In this document: positions 12,922 through 24,831 of the stretch, in pieces
Layout of the letters: the number at the start of each line of letters is the position of its first letter
Numbering within the stretch: the stretch's first letter is position 1
Assembly: GCF_041260155.1 (NCBI RefSeq)
Contig: NC_091940.1
Location: forward strand, 4,348,501 to 4,412,500
DNA length: 64,000 nucleotides
Source of the DNA: Ptychodera flava
Lineage: Eukaryota > Hemichordata > Enteropneusta > Ptychoderidae
Direction: 5' to 3'
Made by a program: the position numbers and the translations under genes
The notes under the pieces: generated by a model
The model's database searches: none
What the model saw: the letters and a program-made list of their open reading frames with translations, nothing else
What the model was told of the DNA's origin: nothing

Positions 12922-13733
12922 GTAAGTGAATCTACATTAGAGATAGACTTTGCATGAGTCAGGATTTGCTCAACTGATTAATTTATTGTGTCATGCATCA
13001 CAATGGGATCTGTCGACATATTGATGCTAATGATCATTTTAAAGGGGCAGTCCTCAACTCCTGGTTCTAACATTAGTTCTTGTTTACATTGGATATTTAC
13101 ATGGTGTTAGTCGTTTGTTTTTATCGTAATTTTTACCAAATTGGTCAATTTGCTTTCAGATATAGCAGATAAAAAAACTGCCTCTTTAAAACTTGATCTG
13201 TGAGTCTTAAAACTTTCCGACGAATACGTTCAACAAAAATTTAGGGAATAATCGATGACGGACGGATTAATGATTCACATACTGCAAAACATCTGACAAG
13301 AATGCCAGGTTAAAAGCATGAGAATCATCGGCGGTATAAAGTGACTGGTCTATGATGGAGGTAACAGAAATTAACATCTCAGTACCAGGTATTTGTTGTG
13401 CAATGATTATCTCAGGGGGCAATACATTTGATCGCAGAAGACACACAAGGTGTTGAAATATTGTATAATGGTAAGCTAATGAACCCTTGACTATATAGAT
13501 TTCATAGACTAGGCCGGTCACAAGCTGCCGAGGCCTCTTGGCATGGTCGCTGATTACTAAATCCCGACGAGAACACATTTAACATTTGGCCTGGTAACAC
13601 ATCTTACACGGTAACATTCTTGGCCTATTGGTGCAAATTTTCATGAATTTATATAGTTAATTTTTAAGTACTACCGGGATTCAACTGTCTGTAAATATAG
13701 TCGATCACAGTATGTTGGCACCTTTGGTCCTTG

Positions 13734-13814
13734 TGTCATATGTAAGGAAGAAGCTGGAAGTGACCACCACGTCAACGCTCGTGGTCACTGCCAGCTTCTC
13801 CCTTATATATGACA
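13734..13814. repeat. Fold-back element, about 80 bp
   Basis: The arms TGTCATATGTAAGG then AGCTGGAAGTGACCAC pair with GTGGTCACTGCCAGCT then CCTTATATATGACA around a 13-base loop. It lies in the last intron of the lectin gene. Confidence 0.7.
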
Positions 13815-14911
13815 CTTGCTTGCAATTAAGTTATCTGTGAAAGTACTTCAAAAATGTGTACTGGCGTGGAATCATAAGAACACACTGCGAAAGACATCTG
13901 TATTTCTAAATTGCATCAGGCTCCAAAGAACATGTCGAGTTTGGTCGTATTTGAATTTTTCCCATGGAAACAGTTTCTGTCAGATGTGAAAAACAATGAA
14001 TGAGAAATTCAAAATTGCAGTCCTTTGCATTTTTGCGGAGAGTAGGAGTCATCGTAATGATGTGTGTTTGACAGATTACAGTGTTGTCAAAATGTCTTGT
14101 TTTTTTGCATCATATTCAATCATCTGTGTCGATAGGACGTGACAGCTGTACCATCCTATCTTGGACTGAATGACATCATAAGGTAGAAGTCATTGTACAT
14201 GAAAAGTTATCCTTCGCAATGCTGTGGCTGTATTATGTAGAGACCAGGGACACACTTTCCCTAAGGATATAAACAATGATAGCATTTCGGCCACGTTGTA
14301 TATTTAATCATCCTACCTTTCGATTTGGTAGTTTCAAGTAGTGACGATTTACGATGAATTTTCATTTCTGTAAAAAGAAAGAAAAGTAGCAAGTCGGTGT
14401 CACTCCCACTACATTCGTTAAACATCAAGTATGCAGACTCGCTTTAATAGCATTGTCTTCAATCCACACGTAATGCAAGCCAAACCATACATTAGTCTAC
14501 GAATTTTGTTTATTCAATAGTTCAATGCAGAGCCGATGGCACTGTTTGGTAGACGCTAATTGTAAAAGAAGTGAGTTACCATGAGTATCCAGACTTAATA
14601 ATCAGCGACTGGTCCTCTTACAATCTGTCACGTTATACTTTAAAACGTTTCTCTTCCACATTTAGCTCACCCATTCTATGACATTAAATTGCCAAAAGTT
14701 GTTGATCCAAGGCTTATTCGAATTCTCAAAATCCTATAATCCTTGCTGTTCTGCAGTATTTTAAGTTGATCTGATTGGTCGAGACGCGAAAAGAACTGTG
14801 GTATATATTCGCGATATACCACGAGTGGCACATGAGTGAGCTCACGGCAAGAGCCAAAATCCTTTTTTTGATGTTCTATGCCAGAATTTCAATATACTGT
14901 TATGATATAAT

Positions 14912-15070
14912 AGCGATAAATCACACCCCGCGTAGGTATACCACTCGATTTTGACCAGTTCACTTCACATGACCAGTTCACTTCATATGTGAACTCGCTA
15001 TCGCTCGTGCATATATGTCGTGAACTGGTCAAAATCTCTGGTATACCATCGCTGGGTGTGCTTTATAGCT
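14912..15070. repeat. Imperfect inverted repeat, about 160 bp
   Basis: Ends AGCGATAAATCACACCC and GGGTGTGCTTTATAGCT are inverted copies. Further in, TTTTGACCAGTTCA pairs with TGAACTGGTCAAAA. A smaller palindrome, GTGGTATA..TATACCAC, lies just upstream near 14800-14823. Probably a non-autonomous fold-back element. Confidence 0.65.
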
Positions 15071-15206
15071 TAAACATCTGACCGTACTTGAGATATTGCA
15101 AGGCTAACACACAGTTACACTTTAGGCAGTGGGGTAGAAGCATTCGACATATGAAAATGAAGTGAGCTCTAATAAGTATCAACACTTGACAACGGGACTT
15201 CGAAGA

Positions 15207-15210
<4 letters not shown>

Positions 15211-15274
<64 letters not shown>

Positions 15275-15357
15275 ACTGAGTTGATCAGGATAATCTAAAA
15301 TATTTAGCTCTACTCTAGTATTGAGCACTCTACTCCAGCTGATCTTGAACTAAACAA

Positions 15358-15419
<62 letters not shown>
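15211..15419. repeat. Two (TA)n tracts flanking 90 bp
   Basis: TA runs at about 15211-15272 and 15358-15419 surround a short unique sequence. Confidence 0.9.
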
Positions 15420-15422
<3 letters not shown>

Positions 15423-15706
15423 GTATATTGTGTGTGTGTATGTGAATATGAGAGGAATATATGCTTACATTGCACTCAATATACAATTCTGTTCTTTTTT
15501 AATTTTTGACATGGGCGCTCTAAGACACTAGGGACAAAATGAAATGAATGAGTGACGCTATCAGTGCTGTAATATTTTCACAAATATATAATGATATTCA
15601 CGATGAAACGAAGATGCTGATACATATTTAGTGAAAAAATGAAATATGACGATATAATAGCTATAATATTTTCACCGATTCTAATAATACTCACGATATA
15701 ATGAAG

Positions 15707-16667
15707 ATGTTATTTTATTTTATTTTATTTTATTTTATTTTATTTTACTTTGTTTTGTATTTTATTTGAAACACAGATCAACGGGCAAACCCACTAACAG
15801 ATCTGCGGAACAAAAAAGTCACACCATCACAAGACAAATGTACAAGACAACCATAAAAGTAACACGTTACATTAAATTGAAAAAACATACACGAATCAAA
15901 AAGGAGAACTGGAAAAATGACTGGATAAAATAGTTTTAAAACTACACAGCGTAGAAAAATATCTATATTACATTTAAAAGAGATATCATTAAAAACAGAC
16001 ATGCATCTGGGCACTGTCGAGAATTTTCTGCAATTAGCAGAACACAAGTCTTGTTTAAAAAGGGGTTTCTTGCGTAAATTTCTACTGGGGGCATAAAAGC
16101 AGATTTGATTTAGAATATTTGGTGAATCATAATGTGAATGGATTATTTTGTATAAAAAGCACATGTCAAGGGTTAGTCTTCTATTGTGTAACTTAGGGAT
16201 GTTCAGAATTCTGCAATAAAATGGGTAGCTGGATTTACTGCACTGAACATTGAGTTTGCGACAAATGTATTTCAAAAACTTAATTTGTACTTGCTCAATT
16301 TTTTCTGATCGGCCCTGCTGGTGGGGTGACCACACAACAGAGCCATACTCTAGAATAGATCTTACATAAACAAAATACAGAGAAATAATTGCTGAAATGT
16401 CATTGAATGGCTGGCAGAGACGCTTTAATAAAACCAAGAGATTTGAAGGCTCTAGAAACAATGTTATTGATGTGAAAAGAATAATTAAGGTTGGAAGTAA
16501 GGTAAATGCCCAAATCCTTGACAACAGAGACCCGTTGAAGAGGAGTACCATTGATGGAGTAATCAAGAGAGGAAATGATTCTTTTCTTAAGTGTAAAACT
16601 GATAAATTTACATTTACTGATATTAGGTGACAGCTTCCAGTTGTTACACCATTCAGCATATGTTGTT
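15707..16667 (-). pseudogene. 5'-truncated LINE, C-terminal RT domain, with (TAAAA)n tail
   Basis: On the - strand the copy begins near WCNNWKLSPNISKCKF, continues through VVKDLGIYLTSNLNY and AFKSLGFIKR, and then shifts frame near 16420 into RSILEYGSVVWSP and KIEQVQIKFLKYI. This is the thumb and C-terminal region of a Jockey/I-group non-LTR retrotransposon. It ends at 15707-15770 in a repeated TAAAA tail, the expected 3' structure. The frameshift and 5' truncation make it inactive. It sits antisense in the last intron of the lectin gene. Confidence 0.85.
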
Positions 16668-16890
16668 ACATATTAGGTGTGCTGGTATATGATAAAAGAA
16701 ACTTGGGAAAATAAAATTGGTACAAAGAAATCATGCAGAATATGACTGTATTAAAAACCCTTCAATAGCAGTCTGTCATTTCCCATATACATAGTAGCAA
16801 GATGGAACTATGTTCGAAATCTGTTGACGTTCTACTCATGGTTGACAACATTGGTATTAAGACTACCGTTTCTCTTTGTTCTATTTTCAG

Positions 16891-17330
16891 GCTAATAATT
16901 TCCGTGATGGCACAAACTCATCAGCACCTCATCAGCGATGGAAAAATTAATATGAAATACAATCCATTACGACAATGTGACTAATGAGTTGTAATAGAAT
17001 ACTATAAAAACAGCCATAATTGGAGCAGATGTCTCATTCTTTGTTACTTTATTTGAGTGTCATACCTTGATACAGACCTAGTTATCTTGACGTTAATGAC
17101 AAGAGCCATCAGGTCGGGTCATTTTGCATCGATAGTTATGAGTCATATTACCACAATTATTTATATGTTGTTACAGATCTCGAGAGCATGAGTCCTTTGG
17201 GCTAGGTGTTTTCATGTTTATTCTGTTTGAAACATAATATTGAATTTATTAATGGGTACAGAAGTCACAGCTTATTTATTTATTTTTTATTTTTTAATTT
17301 ATTGTCAAATAATAAAATGGCTGGCGTATT
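16891..17330 (+). CDS. C-type lectin, putative terminal exon with stop and 3' UTR
   Basis: A strong acceptor (TTCTCTTTGTTC then TATTTTCAG) is followed by GC TAA. With the G carried from exon 4 this gives one Gly codon and a stop in the expected frame. The remainder would be 3' UTR, with a polyadenylation signal AATAAA at 17311. The assignment rests on phase and splice-site fit only; the gene could instead end inside the exon 4 donor region. Confidence 0.45.
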
Positions 17331-18500
17331 AGTGGTTTAGTCAGTGGTAAAATAGACCACCTTTTAGGTTGTGTTTATCCTTCATTCATGGTCTAATATT
17401 TGGCCATGTTTACTTATGACACACAAAATAATGATCCGTCAATAATACAATAAATTCACTAACATTTTGTCCACGGATATAATTCTTTTGGCTTTTCGGC
17501 AAAAAAATAAAATAGACAGAGAATATTGGATGCTTGGTACGCGGGATGTTATAGGATATATTTAGAACTGACGAGTAATGAATGGCACATTAAAAATCAG
17601 GTTCCAACAATCACTTCTTCATAAAATTTACAAATACATAAGAAAAGAGGTCTTATTTACACAACTGATTTAAATATGGTTTAATTCGATGACGCCTAGT
17701 TGCACACAATGGACTGTGGTAAGTCGCAGCAGATGTCGACCTGGAGTTCTGCTAGTCGTGACGATGTAGGTTTGCTAGCTAAAATACAGACTACGTCAAG
17801 GTGCTCGTTAGTGACACAACAAACATTTTGGCTTCAAGCAATATATATCTGAACGCTGTGCTTCCAAAGTTGCCATTGTTATACTTCTATCACGCATTCA
17901 AAGAAATCACAGGTTACTAGATTTGCGTCTGACTACTTCGTCAGTGTAGGCACTGCATGAGGCACGATTTTAAGAGCGTAAAAAGACGATACGAAAGAAT
18001 TACGATTGAAACCCACCAAGATACAAAATGTACTACCCCGAGTGCTATTGTCACATACAAAATTCCCATGATCCTATCTCCACTGTATAAACTGAGTAAT
18101 TAGCGACACGAATGGTGTGTGATATACTGGAATTGAGAGAGACACAGCAACTTTAACCGTCAAGACGAGAACTAATTAATCGTTCAAAGATGCTTTGAAA
18201 TAATCCATTACACTTTAAAGCTCCACCAGCTGTAACTCTTGAAATTTGTTGACTTCAAAATATCTTCTTATTCTCTCCTGGTTTTGTCTGAATTCTACCC
18301 TATGTAGGGATATGGGCTTTACTGCATTAGGAAATCATTCCTTTGTAAAACATTTGACAAGTAGGCCTAATAACGGTCATTTTGATTTCCCACCATTTTC
18401 AAAAATTGGTAATATACATAGGAAACAGAACATACAATGTCACAGTTGAAAACATTCACCCCTATGCACTACATTGGACTACTCAGTGCACAGGGGACTC
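17331..18500. other. Intergenic gap between convergent genes
   Basis: No recognisable coding or RNA gene lies between the lectin 3' end (+) and the cyclase 3' end (-). Confidence 0.4.
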
Positions 18501-18506
18501 AGGCTT

Positions 18507-18520
18507 ATTGTTTGTTTGTT

Positions 18521-18559
<39 letters not shown>

Positions 18560-18592
18560 TTGTTTGTTTGTTTGTTTGTTTGTTTGTTTATG
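18507..18592. repeat. (GTTT)n/(GTCT)n microsatellite
   Basis: TTTG and TCTG tetranucleotide runs alternate over about 85 bp. Confidence 0.9.
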
Positions 18593-18617
18593 TGTTGATT
18601 TGTTAGTTGTTTATGAG

Positions 18618-18623
18618 TTTATT
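18618..18623 (-). promoter_or_regulatory. Possible polyadenylation signal of the guanylate cyclase gene
   Basis: AATAAA on the - strand, about 390 nt past the cyclase stop codon. It is the nearest clear hexamer I found, but no transcript end is visible from sequence. Confidence 0.3.
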
Positions 18624-18819
18624 TGTTACGTGTAATTATTTCCATGTATAATGAAGAACCAATAAAAGAGTTGTATTTGTGTTCATATTTGTTAATAAAA
18701 AACGATGTTTGGTTATTTGTTTACAAATATAGGCAATAAATGATACTTTAAAATGTTTCTAATACAATCCAACATAAGAAATAAAGTATATCCCGCCTTT
18801 GCTATGAGGAGCAAGCACC

Positions 18820-18889
18820 CATGTGTGTCCACCACTCTCTCTGAATCAGAAAGGGTGATGATGTATTCAGAGAGTGGTGGACACACATG
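18820..18889. ncRNA. Near-perfect 70-nt hairpin, candidate structured RNA or mini fold-back
   Basis: The left arm CATGTGTGTCCACCACTC (continuing TCTCTGAAT) pairs with ATTCAGAGAGTGGTGGAC (continuing ACACATG) over 25 bp. There is one 2-base bulge and an 18-base loop. It lies in the predicted 3' UTR of the cyclase, between its stop and a polyadenylation hexamer. The size resembles a microRNA precursor, but the perfect pairing also suits a small fold-back transposon. Function is unproven. Confidence 0.35.
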
Positions 18890-19009
18890 TGCTATCGTCA
18901 TTTCACATTCAAAAAAATTACCGTGTTCATATATATGTAATTGATAATTTAGAAAATACATATGTTCCATCCTCAGATTATCACATTCTGTACATTGAAA
19001 ACGCAAAGA

Positions 19010-19183
19010 CTAAATCTGTACATCACAGGAGGATAATAAGTCTACTTCGCTCGGTACATGTAAAAGCGGAAAAGGAGTTCGAGATTCTGGCATAGATCCA
19101 GTGTCCTGCGCGTCACGACCTTTGATTCCTTTAGTCTTCGATCTTTTGTGATTCAGCCAGTATGTAACCATAGTTCCCTTACC
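19010..19183 (-). CDS. NIT-domain guanylate cyclase, exon 6 (C-terminus)
   Basis: After the acceptor TTATTTCAG the exon reads GKGTMVTYWLNHKRS and ends in SSCDVQI-stop. The G-K-G-x-M-x-T-Y-W-L block is the standard end of receptor and soluble guanylate cyclase domains. The last roughly 40 residues form a short tail of no known motif. It enters in phase 0, matching exon 5. Confidence 0.92.
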   Translation of the reverse strand, partial: GKGTMVTYWLNHKRSKTKGIKGRDAQDTGSMPESRTPFPLLHVPSEVDLLSSCDVQI

Positions 19184-19469
19184 CTGAAATAACAAGCAAA
19201 AGAGAATTCTTTATATTTATGTCGAAACATCTAAGTTTTATCTTACGCCCAAGTAAGTAAATACATACCAACGGTTCTACAGCTGGACACTGTTACAGCC
19301 ATGCATTTACGTGTTATTTACACAAACAAACGTGATAAACAAATTGCCGAAAACAACATCTGTCATGAATGTCACATATAAATAAAAGAAAGATGAATGA
19401 TAGCTGTCAGTCTTTTCGAGTAAGTTTGAAGTTTTTCTTCCTTTAATTTATTTTAATTTACTGGTAAAC

Positions 19470-19875
19470 CAACAATACAACCAAAGTCTTGTGGTTACTT
19501 CAGTCTGTGGTTACTAGTATGCGCCTCGAAATTGAAAGATTTAAATTTGTGCTCAAACATTCCTCTTATCTAGGAATATTTCAATCATTCTCCTTCAAAA
19601 TCAAGAATAAAAATCGTGTCACCGTGTATATTTGGTACTGGAGATACAAATTACCCAAGATTTATTGGTATTTGAAATTCAAAATGGCTTCCATCCCTGT
19701 GTTAACTCTATGGAGAAAAATGAGATTTTCGATTCCCGAAAAAAACTAGGATAATGAAAAGTTTTCTTACACCAAGCGCTTTAAAATGAACCCCCACAAG
19801 TAGTAGATTAGAAAAGAATTGTAAAAGTTTGAGAGTCAGAATGTCTGTCCCTGAGGTGCGTTCTACCTTAAGTAG
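19470..19875. repeat. Copy of the TTAAGGTAG dispersed element in a cyclase intron
   Basis: It shares AAGCGCTTTAAAATGA, AGTAGTAGATTAGAAAAG, GTTTGAGAGTC and the terminal GCGTTCTACCTTAAG with the elements at 2.6-3.2 kb. It lies between cyclase exons 5 and 6. Confidence 0.5.
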
Positions 19876-19900
19876 TATGGTAGTGTAGCAGAAACTTTAC

Positions 19901-19992
19901 CTTAACTTCTACTTTGCCTCTCCGTTTCAAGCTGAACTGGTGAAAATCTAATAAAGCTCTGTATGTGGCGTCACTTATTTGAATCATCGAAG
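19901..19992 (-). CDS. NIT-domain guanylate cyclase, exon 5
   Basis: The acceptor TTGACTTCAG supplies two bases that complete Pro with exon 4. The exon then reads SMIQISDATYRALLDFHQF and SLKRRGKVEVK. This is the family's (K/M)IxxS...L...F...RG.V.(M/V)K stretch. The donor is AAG|GTAAAG, phase 0. Confidence 0.93.
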
Positions 19993-20315
19993 CTGAAGTC
20001 AAGAGAAAAATACGAAAGGTTTTTAACGGATGTATAAAGTTATAAAAATCTCCAAGTAGGCCTATATCCGCTTGTAAAAAACGTTTTCCATTTTCTCTAA
20101 ATCTTTTGAATTTCATGATTATCAATTTGAAATCGTGGTTTTTAAACTATTGAAGGAGTGATTCAATGAAAGTGCCTGCGCATTTAAAGTTTTCTTAATT
20201 ACTGAAAGGCATTTGGCACGACCATTAAATTACTTCAAGGGTGATGTTATTCAAATTGAATACATTTATGTCGGTCGTCCTCCAATTTAACTTAACTGTA
20301 TCGATGAACACTCAC

Positions 20316-20414
20316 GCTTGCCCGTCGACTCCATCCTCGATGCTGTGTTGACTGTATCCCCGAACAGACAGTATCTCGGCATTTTGAACCCAACAACCCC
20401 CGCGACACATGGTC
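20316..20414 (-). CDS. NIT-domain guanylate cyclase, exon 4 (base-specificity segment)
   Basis: The exon reads [20 protein letters not shown] then [12 protein letters not shown]. Cys527 of the YCLFGDT motif, with Glu455 in exon 2, is the pair that selects guanine, so the enzyme should make cGMP. Asn534 and Arg538 (NTASR) stabilise the transition state. Both boundaries are phase 1, with donor C|GTGAGT. Confidence 0.96.
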
Positions 20415-20865
20415 CTGTAATACAAATTTGCATTTCTATGCCATACCATAGTGATGTGAAAGTAATTTTTTACAAAATTATGCGGCACTTTTATTCATAA
20501 ACATACTGAGTACCCGGCAGCCTTTTGACAATACTGGTTATCAAATTTGGTCAGAGAACACAGAGTATTCGTAAAATGTTCGGTGATCTAAAAATCCCGG
20601 TGTAAATTATGTCAAATGTCAAATCTCATTACAGACAGTATTTTGAGAATATCTTGACTTGACTCCGGTAGTTACATGTTGGAAGTCATGGCACATGCAA
20701 ACTATGAAATACGTCTAAACAAAACTTTTGGACGCCGTAAATGAACCATGAGGCAATGTTTATAATGTATCCAGTATGATTTCGCCTTGATGCATTGGAA
20801 TGCATAGGTTTAATTTTGGATGTCGAACACTTTTTAACAAAAAATCAATCAATCAATGCAAATAC

Positions 20866-21003
20866 CTGTATGTATTCCGATGCGCAGCCTAAACTGTTGT
20901 CCTGGAAACTGTGGAATATCAAACTCGGTTAATGCATCGCGTATTTCTAGTGCCATATTTGCAATTTCAGAGGAGTGACGACACCCATTACGATTAGGAA
21001 GTC
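20866..21003 (-). CDS. NIT-domain guanylate cyclase, exon 3
   Basis: The exon reads LPNRNGCRHSSEIANMALEI, then FRLRIGIHT. It matches the conserved G-L-P-x-R-N-G-x-x-H...IA.MAL and L-R-I-G-I-H-T-G blocks of class III cyclases. The acceptor is CATACACCAG and the donor CAG|GTATTT, with phase 1 on both sides. Confidence 0.95.
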
Positions 21004-21984
21004 CTGGTGTATGAAAAAGTGAAAGAATGACAATATATATGACAAGAAATCAACAGAATCGTCATGTTATATTTACATTGCACAGCAACGGAACACCATG
21101 CGATAGTCGATTTAACATAGGCCCTGTTTAAAACGATCTGGAGGACACTAGATCGTTTGCTAGATACCAAACTTTACAAAAAAAATTTTGTCAACTCAAG
21201 TTCGTCCTTATTCGAGGTTTTATGAAAACGCAATAACATAGAAGTACATATCGAAGCAATTAGGAACTAAAAACCTTTCATCTCAAAGAAATCAATATCT
21301 CAAACTACTCTGGAGAAAAATGGGCGCACGGTGAAAGCGATCTCCTAAACTTGAAAAAGGACTTCGCATCTAAGAAGATGACTTGAAATATTACAGGAAC
21401 CCTTCTATACCAGTGAAAGCCCTAGACTTGATCGTTCTTCTTAAGCGTAAATACACACCTCTACGGGGGCGCGTAGGCACAGAGCGAAATTTTAGAGTCC
21501 AGGTAACTGTGGTAAAACCTTATAGTTCTTTTACCGGTTCCATGATGCAGTGCGCACCAGGGTATACAAAGCGTACGTTACGCATAGAACTTTTTAACCG
21601 TAGGCTACACGCAGGGTACGTTAATCATAGAACTCTATGGCAGGGTACATCCTGACCGATATTTTCGTTGCTGATGGTTAGATTATACACGGGGCATTAT
21701 TTGGCATTGCAAATTTGTGTCATTCTTCTATAACAATCCGTTGTACAACACAAATCAGCATGTTTTAGCTGTTTTGAGCTTATATACGATGTTTGATAAA
21801 GTCACTGCAATGCATTGTGGGATAACCGGGAAAAGGTCTATTCCGTCGACATCGGATTGACTCCGGAGAGATCCGCGCAATTCCGATCCATTGGAAAGCA
21901 CATTTCAGCAATTTGGCCAACATTCACTCTACATAAAAATTGACCGAGTTTAGACTGTCAGAAGATAGCGATCAACTTTCTCCA

Positions 21985-22500
21985 ATCTGTTGACTAACAA
22001 AATCGATTTAACATTATTATTAATAAACAAAAAAATTGTTCAGCCTTGGGCCATACAAACGTGGAATAGAAACTTCAGTTTGAATGTTAATTGCAAGAAA
22101 ATTTGGATTTCAAGAACTATCAATTTAACAAGAGAACGACGACTTTCTGTCTTTATGTATAAATTTTTACATACCATTCTGCCAAATCATGAAAAAATTT
22201 ATGAATGGAACAAGTCAGTAATTTGTGAAGGTTTTGTGGCATAGAAGAAACGCAGAAACGTTAAAAATTGGGATTGCTTGTGACTTACACATTTCTGGCA
22301 GAGAGTTAGCGATTTAATTTATACTGATGAAAATGTTATAACTGACTAACTTGTTTGTTGGATATTACAACTGTATCAACGATGTCTTAGTAATTGCAAT
22401 GTTTTCAATTACAAATCATGGTTACTTTGCCAAAGCAAGGATTTTCTACTGTTGAGAATTTCTGTCTATTTTCTCTTTTCAAACGAGAATTAATGTATAG
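21985..22500 (+). pseudogene. LINE C-terminal remnant, L1/Tx1-like
   Basis: The open frame from about 21990 reads WAIQTWNRNFSLNVNCKKIW, then RRLSVFMYKFLHTILPNHEK and IYEWNKSVICEG. This resembles the W...rl..F.yKiLH.iLptn..L..W region before the CCHC knuckle of L1-type retrotransposons. A frame change follows, and THFWQRVSDLIYTD appears further on (about 22286-22330), the expected next block. No tail or target duplication is visible, and the copy is inactive. It lies in the intron between cyclase exons 2 and 3. Confidence 0.6.
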
Positions 22501-23056
22501 AATGAGAATCGAAAATTCATAGCGAAATTGTTAAACAAAATGTGAAGGTTTTGGTAATCATGTCTTCAAGTACTTTTTCCGATTTATTAGCATAAATGTA
22601 GAATCGAGTGTCTTCTATGTAAGCCTTAACGCATGTAATTAAATGAAAATGTAAAAAAGTACGAAAAAAGGACACTGGAGATGCATACATTAAAATTTCT
22701 ATCATCCTATTTTAAGCAAGCAGCGAGTAAAGATACACCGAAGTTAAAATAGTGAGCGACATCACGTTTATTGCAAACACAGAAAGATCCGAACTTACTG
22801 TTTCGTAACGCTTGCAGTTTGTACTTGGGATTACAAGTGCCGATCTGGCACCGTGCGTGCTAACCTATCCCAATATGTCAATATATTTTTAAAATCATCA
22901 TTCATCGCCATATTTTGCTCAATTTTTTGTTATGCTTGAAGTTTACTTCCCTACTTATGTAACACATTGTCAATAAAAAAAATCTGGCTATGTAACTATT
23001 TCTGTGATTATACTGTATGTAATAATGGAACAAATAAATAGTAGGTGCTAGCTTAC

Positions 23057-23162
23057 CGGATACCATCATGTACGAATCTCCTATGGTCTCAACTTTATAT
23101 ACGTCATGTTTTTCTATCTTTGAATCAAAGCATTCATACAACACGTTCAACATTTCAACGAC
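23057..23162 (-). CDS. NIT-domain guanylate cyclase, exon 2 (second metal site)
   Basis: The exon reads [20 protein letters not shown] then [15 protein letters not shown]. It holds the guanine-binding Glu455 and the second metal-binding Asp459 of the ETIGD motif. The acceptor CTTTACAG (phase 0) joins directly to exon 1, giving the conserved SKPMQ-VVEML sequence without a gap. The donor is TCCG|GTAAGC, phase 1. Confidence 0.95.
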
Positions 23163-24501
23163 CTGTAAAGAATTTAAACAAATATTGGATGTGAAAATGT
23201 GTATGGTTAAATGGAAAGTTTCTTAACAAAGCATTCATGAAATATATTTAAATATGCACATATTTGGTTCATTAGTGTATGTCTATATATCGCAATGTAG
23301 TGTAATCTTACATGTTGAAAGTGCATTAACTTGAACAAGGTTTGGACGGTTTAAATAGAATTAATCTGAATAACGTTCGCAATCAACTGTGAACGGTAAA
23401 GATAAACCGTTTTTTGCAGAGATAAATCGAAGATTTGACATCGGTATGTGAAACCAGGACTGATTACGCCAGTTTCTAAGCTCTGAGTGGGAATGAAATT
23501 GGGATCACCTTGCTTTTCACTTTACGATTGACGAGAGTTGCCTCTTTGCTCTGCACTGTCTTATTTATGGGGTAAGCGGGGTTTTTTTGGGGGGCGTATC
23601 AAGTCGAGCACGTTTTCGAATTTTGAACCGTGAAGTGGCTAATCACAGGACTGGAAACGCTCCCCCGGCTATATTGCCAATGGAGGATTCAAAGGATGAT
23701 TGATTGTGAGAAATGATAGTATGAAATCATGGTGTCAAGAAACGGAACTAAAAGTCTTTACTCAATATTTCCTGTCCGGATTACAAAGAAGACAAATGCT
23801 GGCTAAATATATAGTGATTGCAACATTCACGTTTGCTTCGATGCCATACTGTGAACATGAAGGCTTAATGTCATTAAGCGTTCTTCTCTTGAAGCTGAGT
23901 TTAGGATGATTTTTTAATATGAGTATCAGGTGTGCTAATCAAGCGGTTACGTCTTTTCGCATGATATCATTTATTGTTCTTGATGTAGGAAATCCTTCAC
24001 AAATTATCAGATTGCCACCGATTAAAAAGAAAAAGATGAAAAATCTTCCGTGGCATTAAATCCACTTAAATTTATAGCCAATTACTATATATTACGTTTC
24101 GGACTTTCGACGGGTTTTCAAAAATAGGCTTGATTTATTTCATCTTTCAAGCGCCATTTCAATTTCCCATCTGCATCAATGTAATGGTGTTATCGCTGGA
24201 TTGTGGCTGCATGTTTGACAGAAACGCCATTGATTGAAATAATCTTGATTTCAAATGTGTCAGATGAAGTTCCTTTTTTATAAAGTACACAAGGTACTGA
24301 TATAAGTATTTCAAACATCTGTGTGTCACCGGAATGCTGACCAGCGCGTAAAAACGATGACGACGGAACCACTTTGAACTTAAGACATATGCATTTAAAG
24401 GTCATGAATGTTGACAGGTTCTGAAATATTCATGTAATTGATTGTGTTCAGACGTCACGATAACTATATTTGTCCCAGTAAAACAAATTTAATTAAGGTT
24501 C

Positions 24502-24505
<4 letters not shown>

Positions 24506-24566
<61 letters not shown>
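24506..24566. repeat. (GA)n microsatellite
   Basis: GA runs of about 60 bp with one irregular GG interruption. Confidence 0.95.
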
Positions 24567-24568
<2 letters not shown>

Positions 24569-24831
24569 TTCAACCAAAGTTAGAATGACCTCAGCTGCGA
24601 GACAAATGACTTTCATAGAAGATTTTAAGCTTACGACTTCACATGACAAAATTTTAACAGACATACCGAAAAAAACGAAGCAAGAAAGCTGATCGGCTTC
24701 ATCTCCGCATTCAATCGGAAGTGAAGTAACTGGACATGAGGAAAAGCTTTCCTGCACATTTTGTATTGAGAATAACAATTGCATTTTTATCACACCCGTC
24801 TTATCTTACAAATTTCTATACGCTCATGTGT

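Noticed and set aside
16397..16630. 77-residue + strand frame
   Set aside because: Antisense of the truncated LINE on the other strand.
21383..21655. 90-residue + strand frame
   Set aside because: No domain, no splice context, and a partly repetitive GCAGGGTAC/CAGGGTAT motif.
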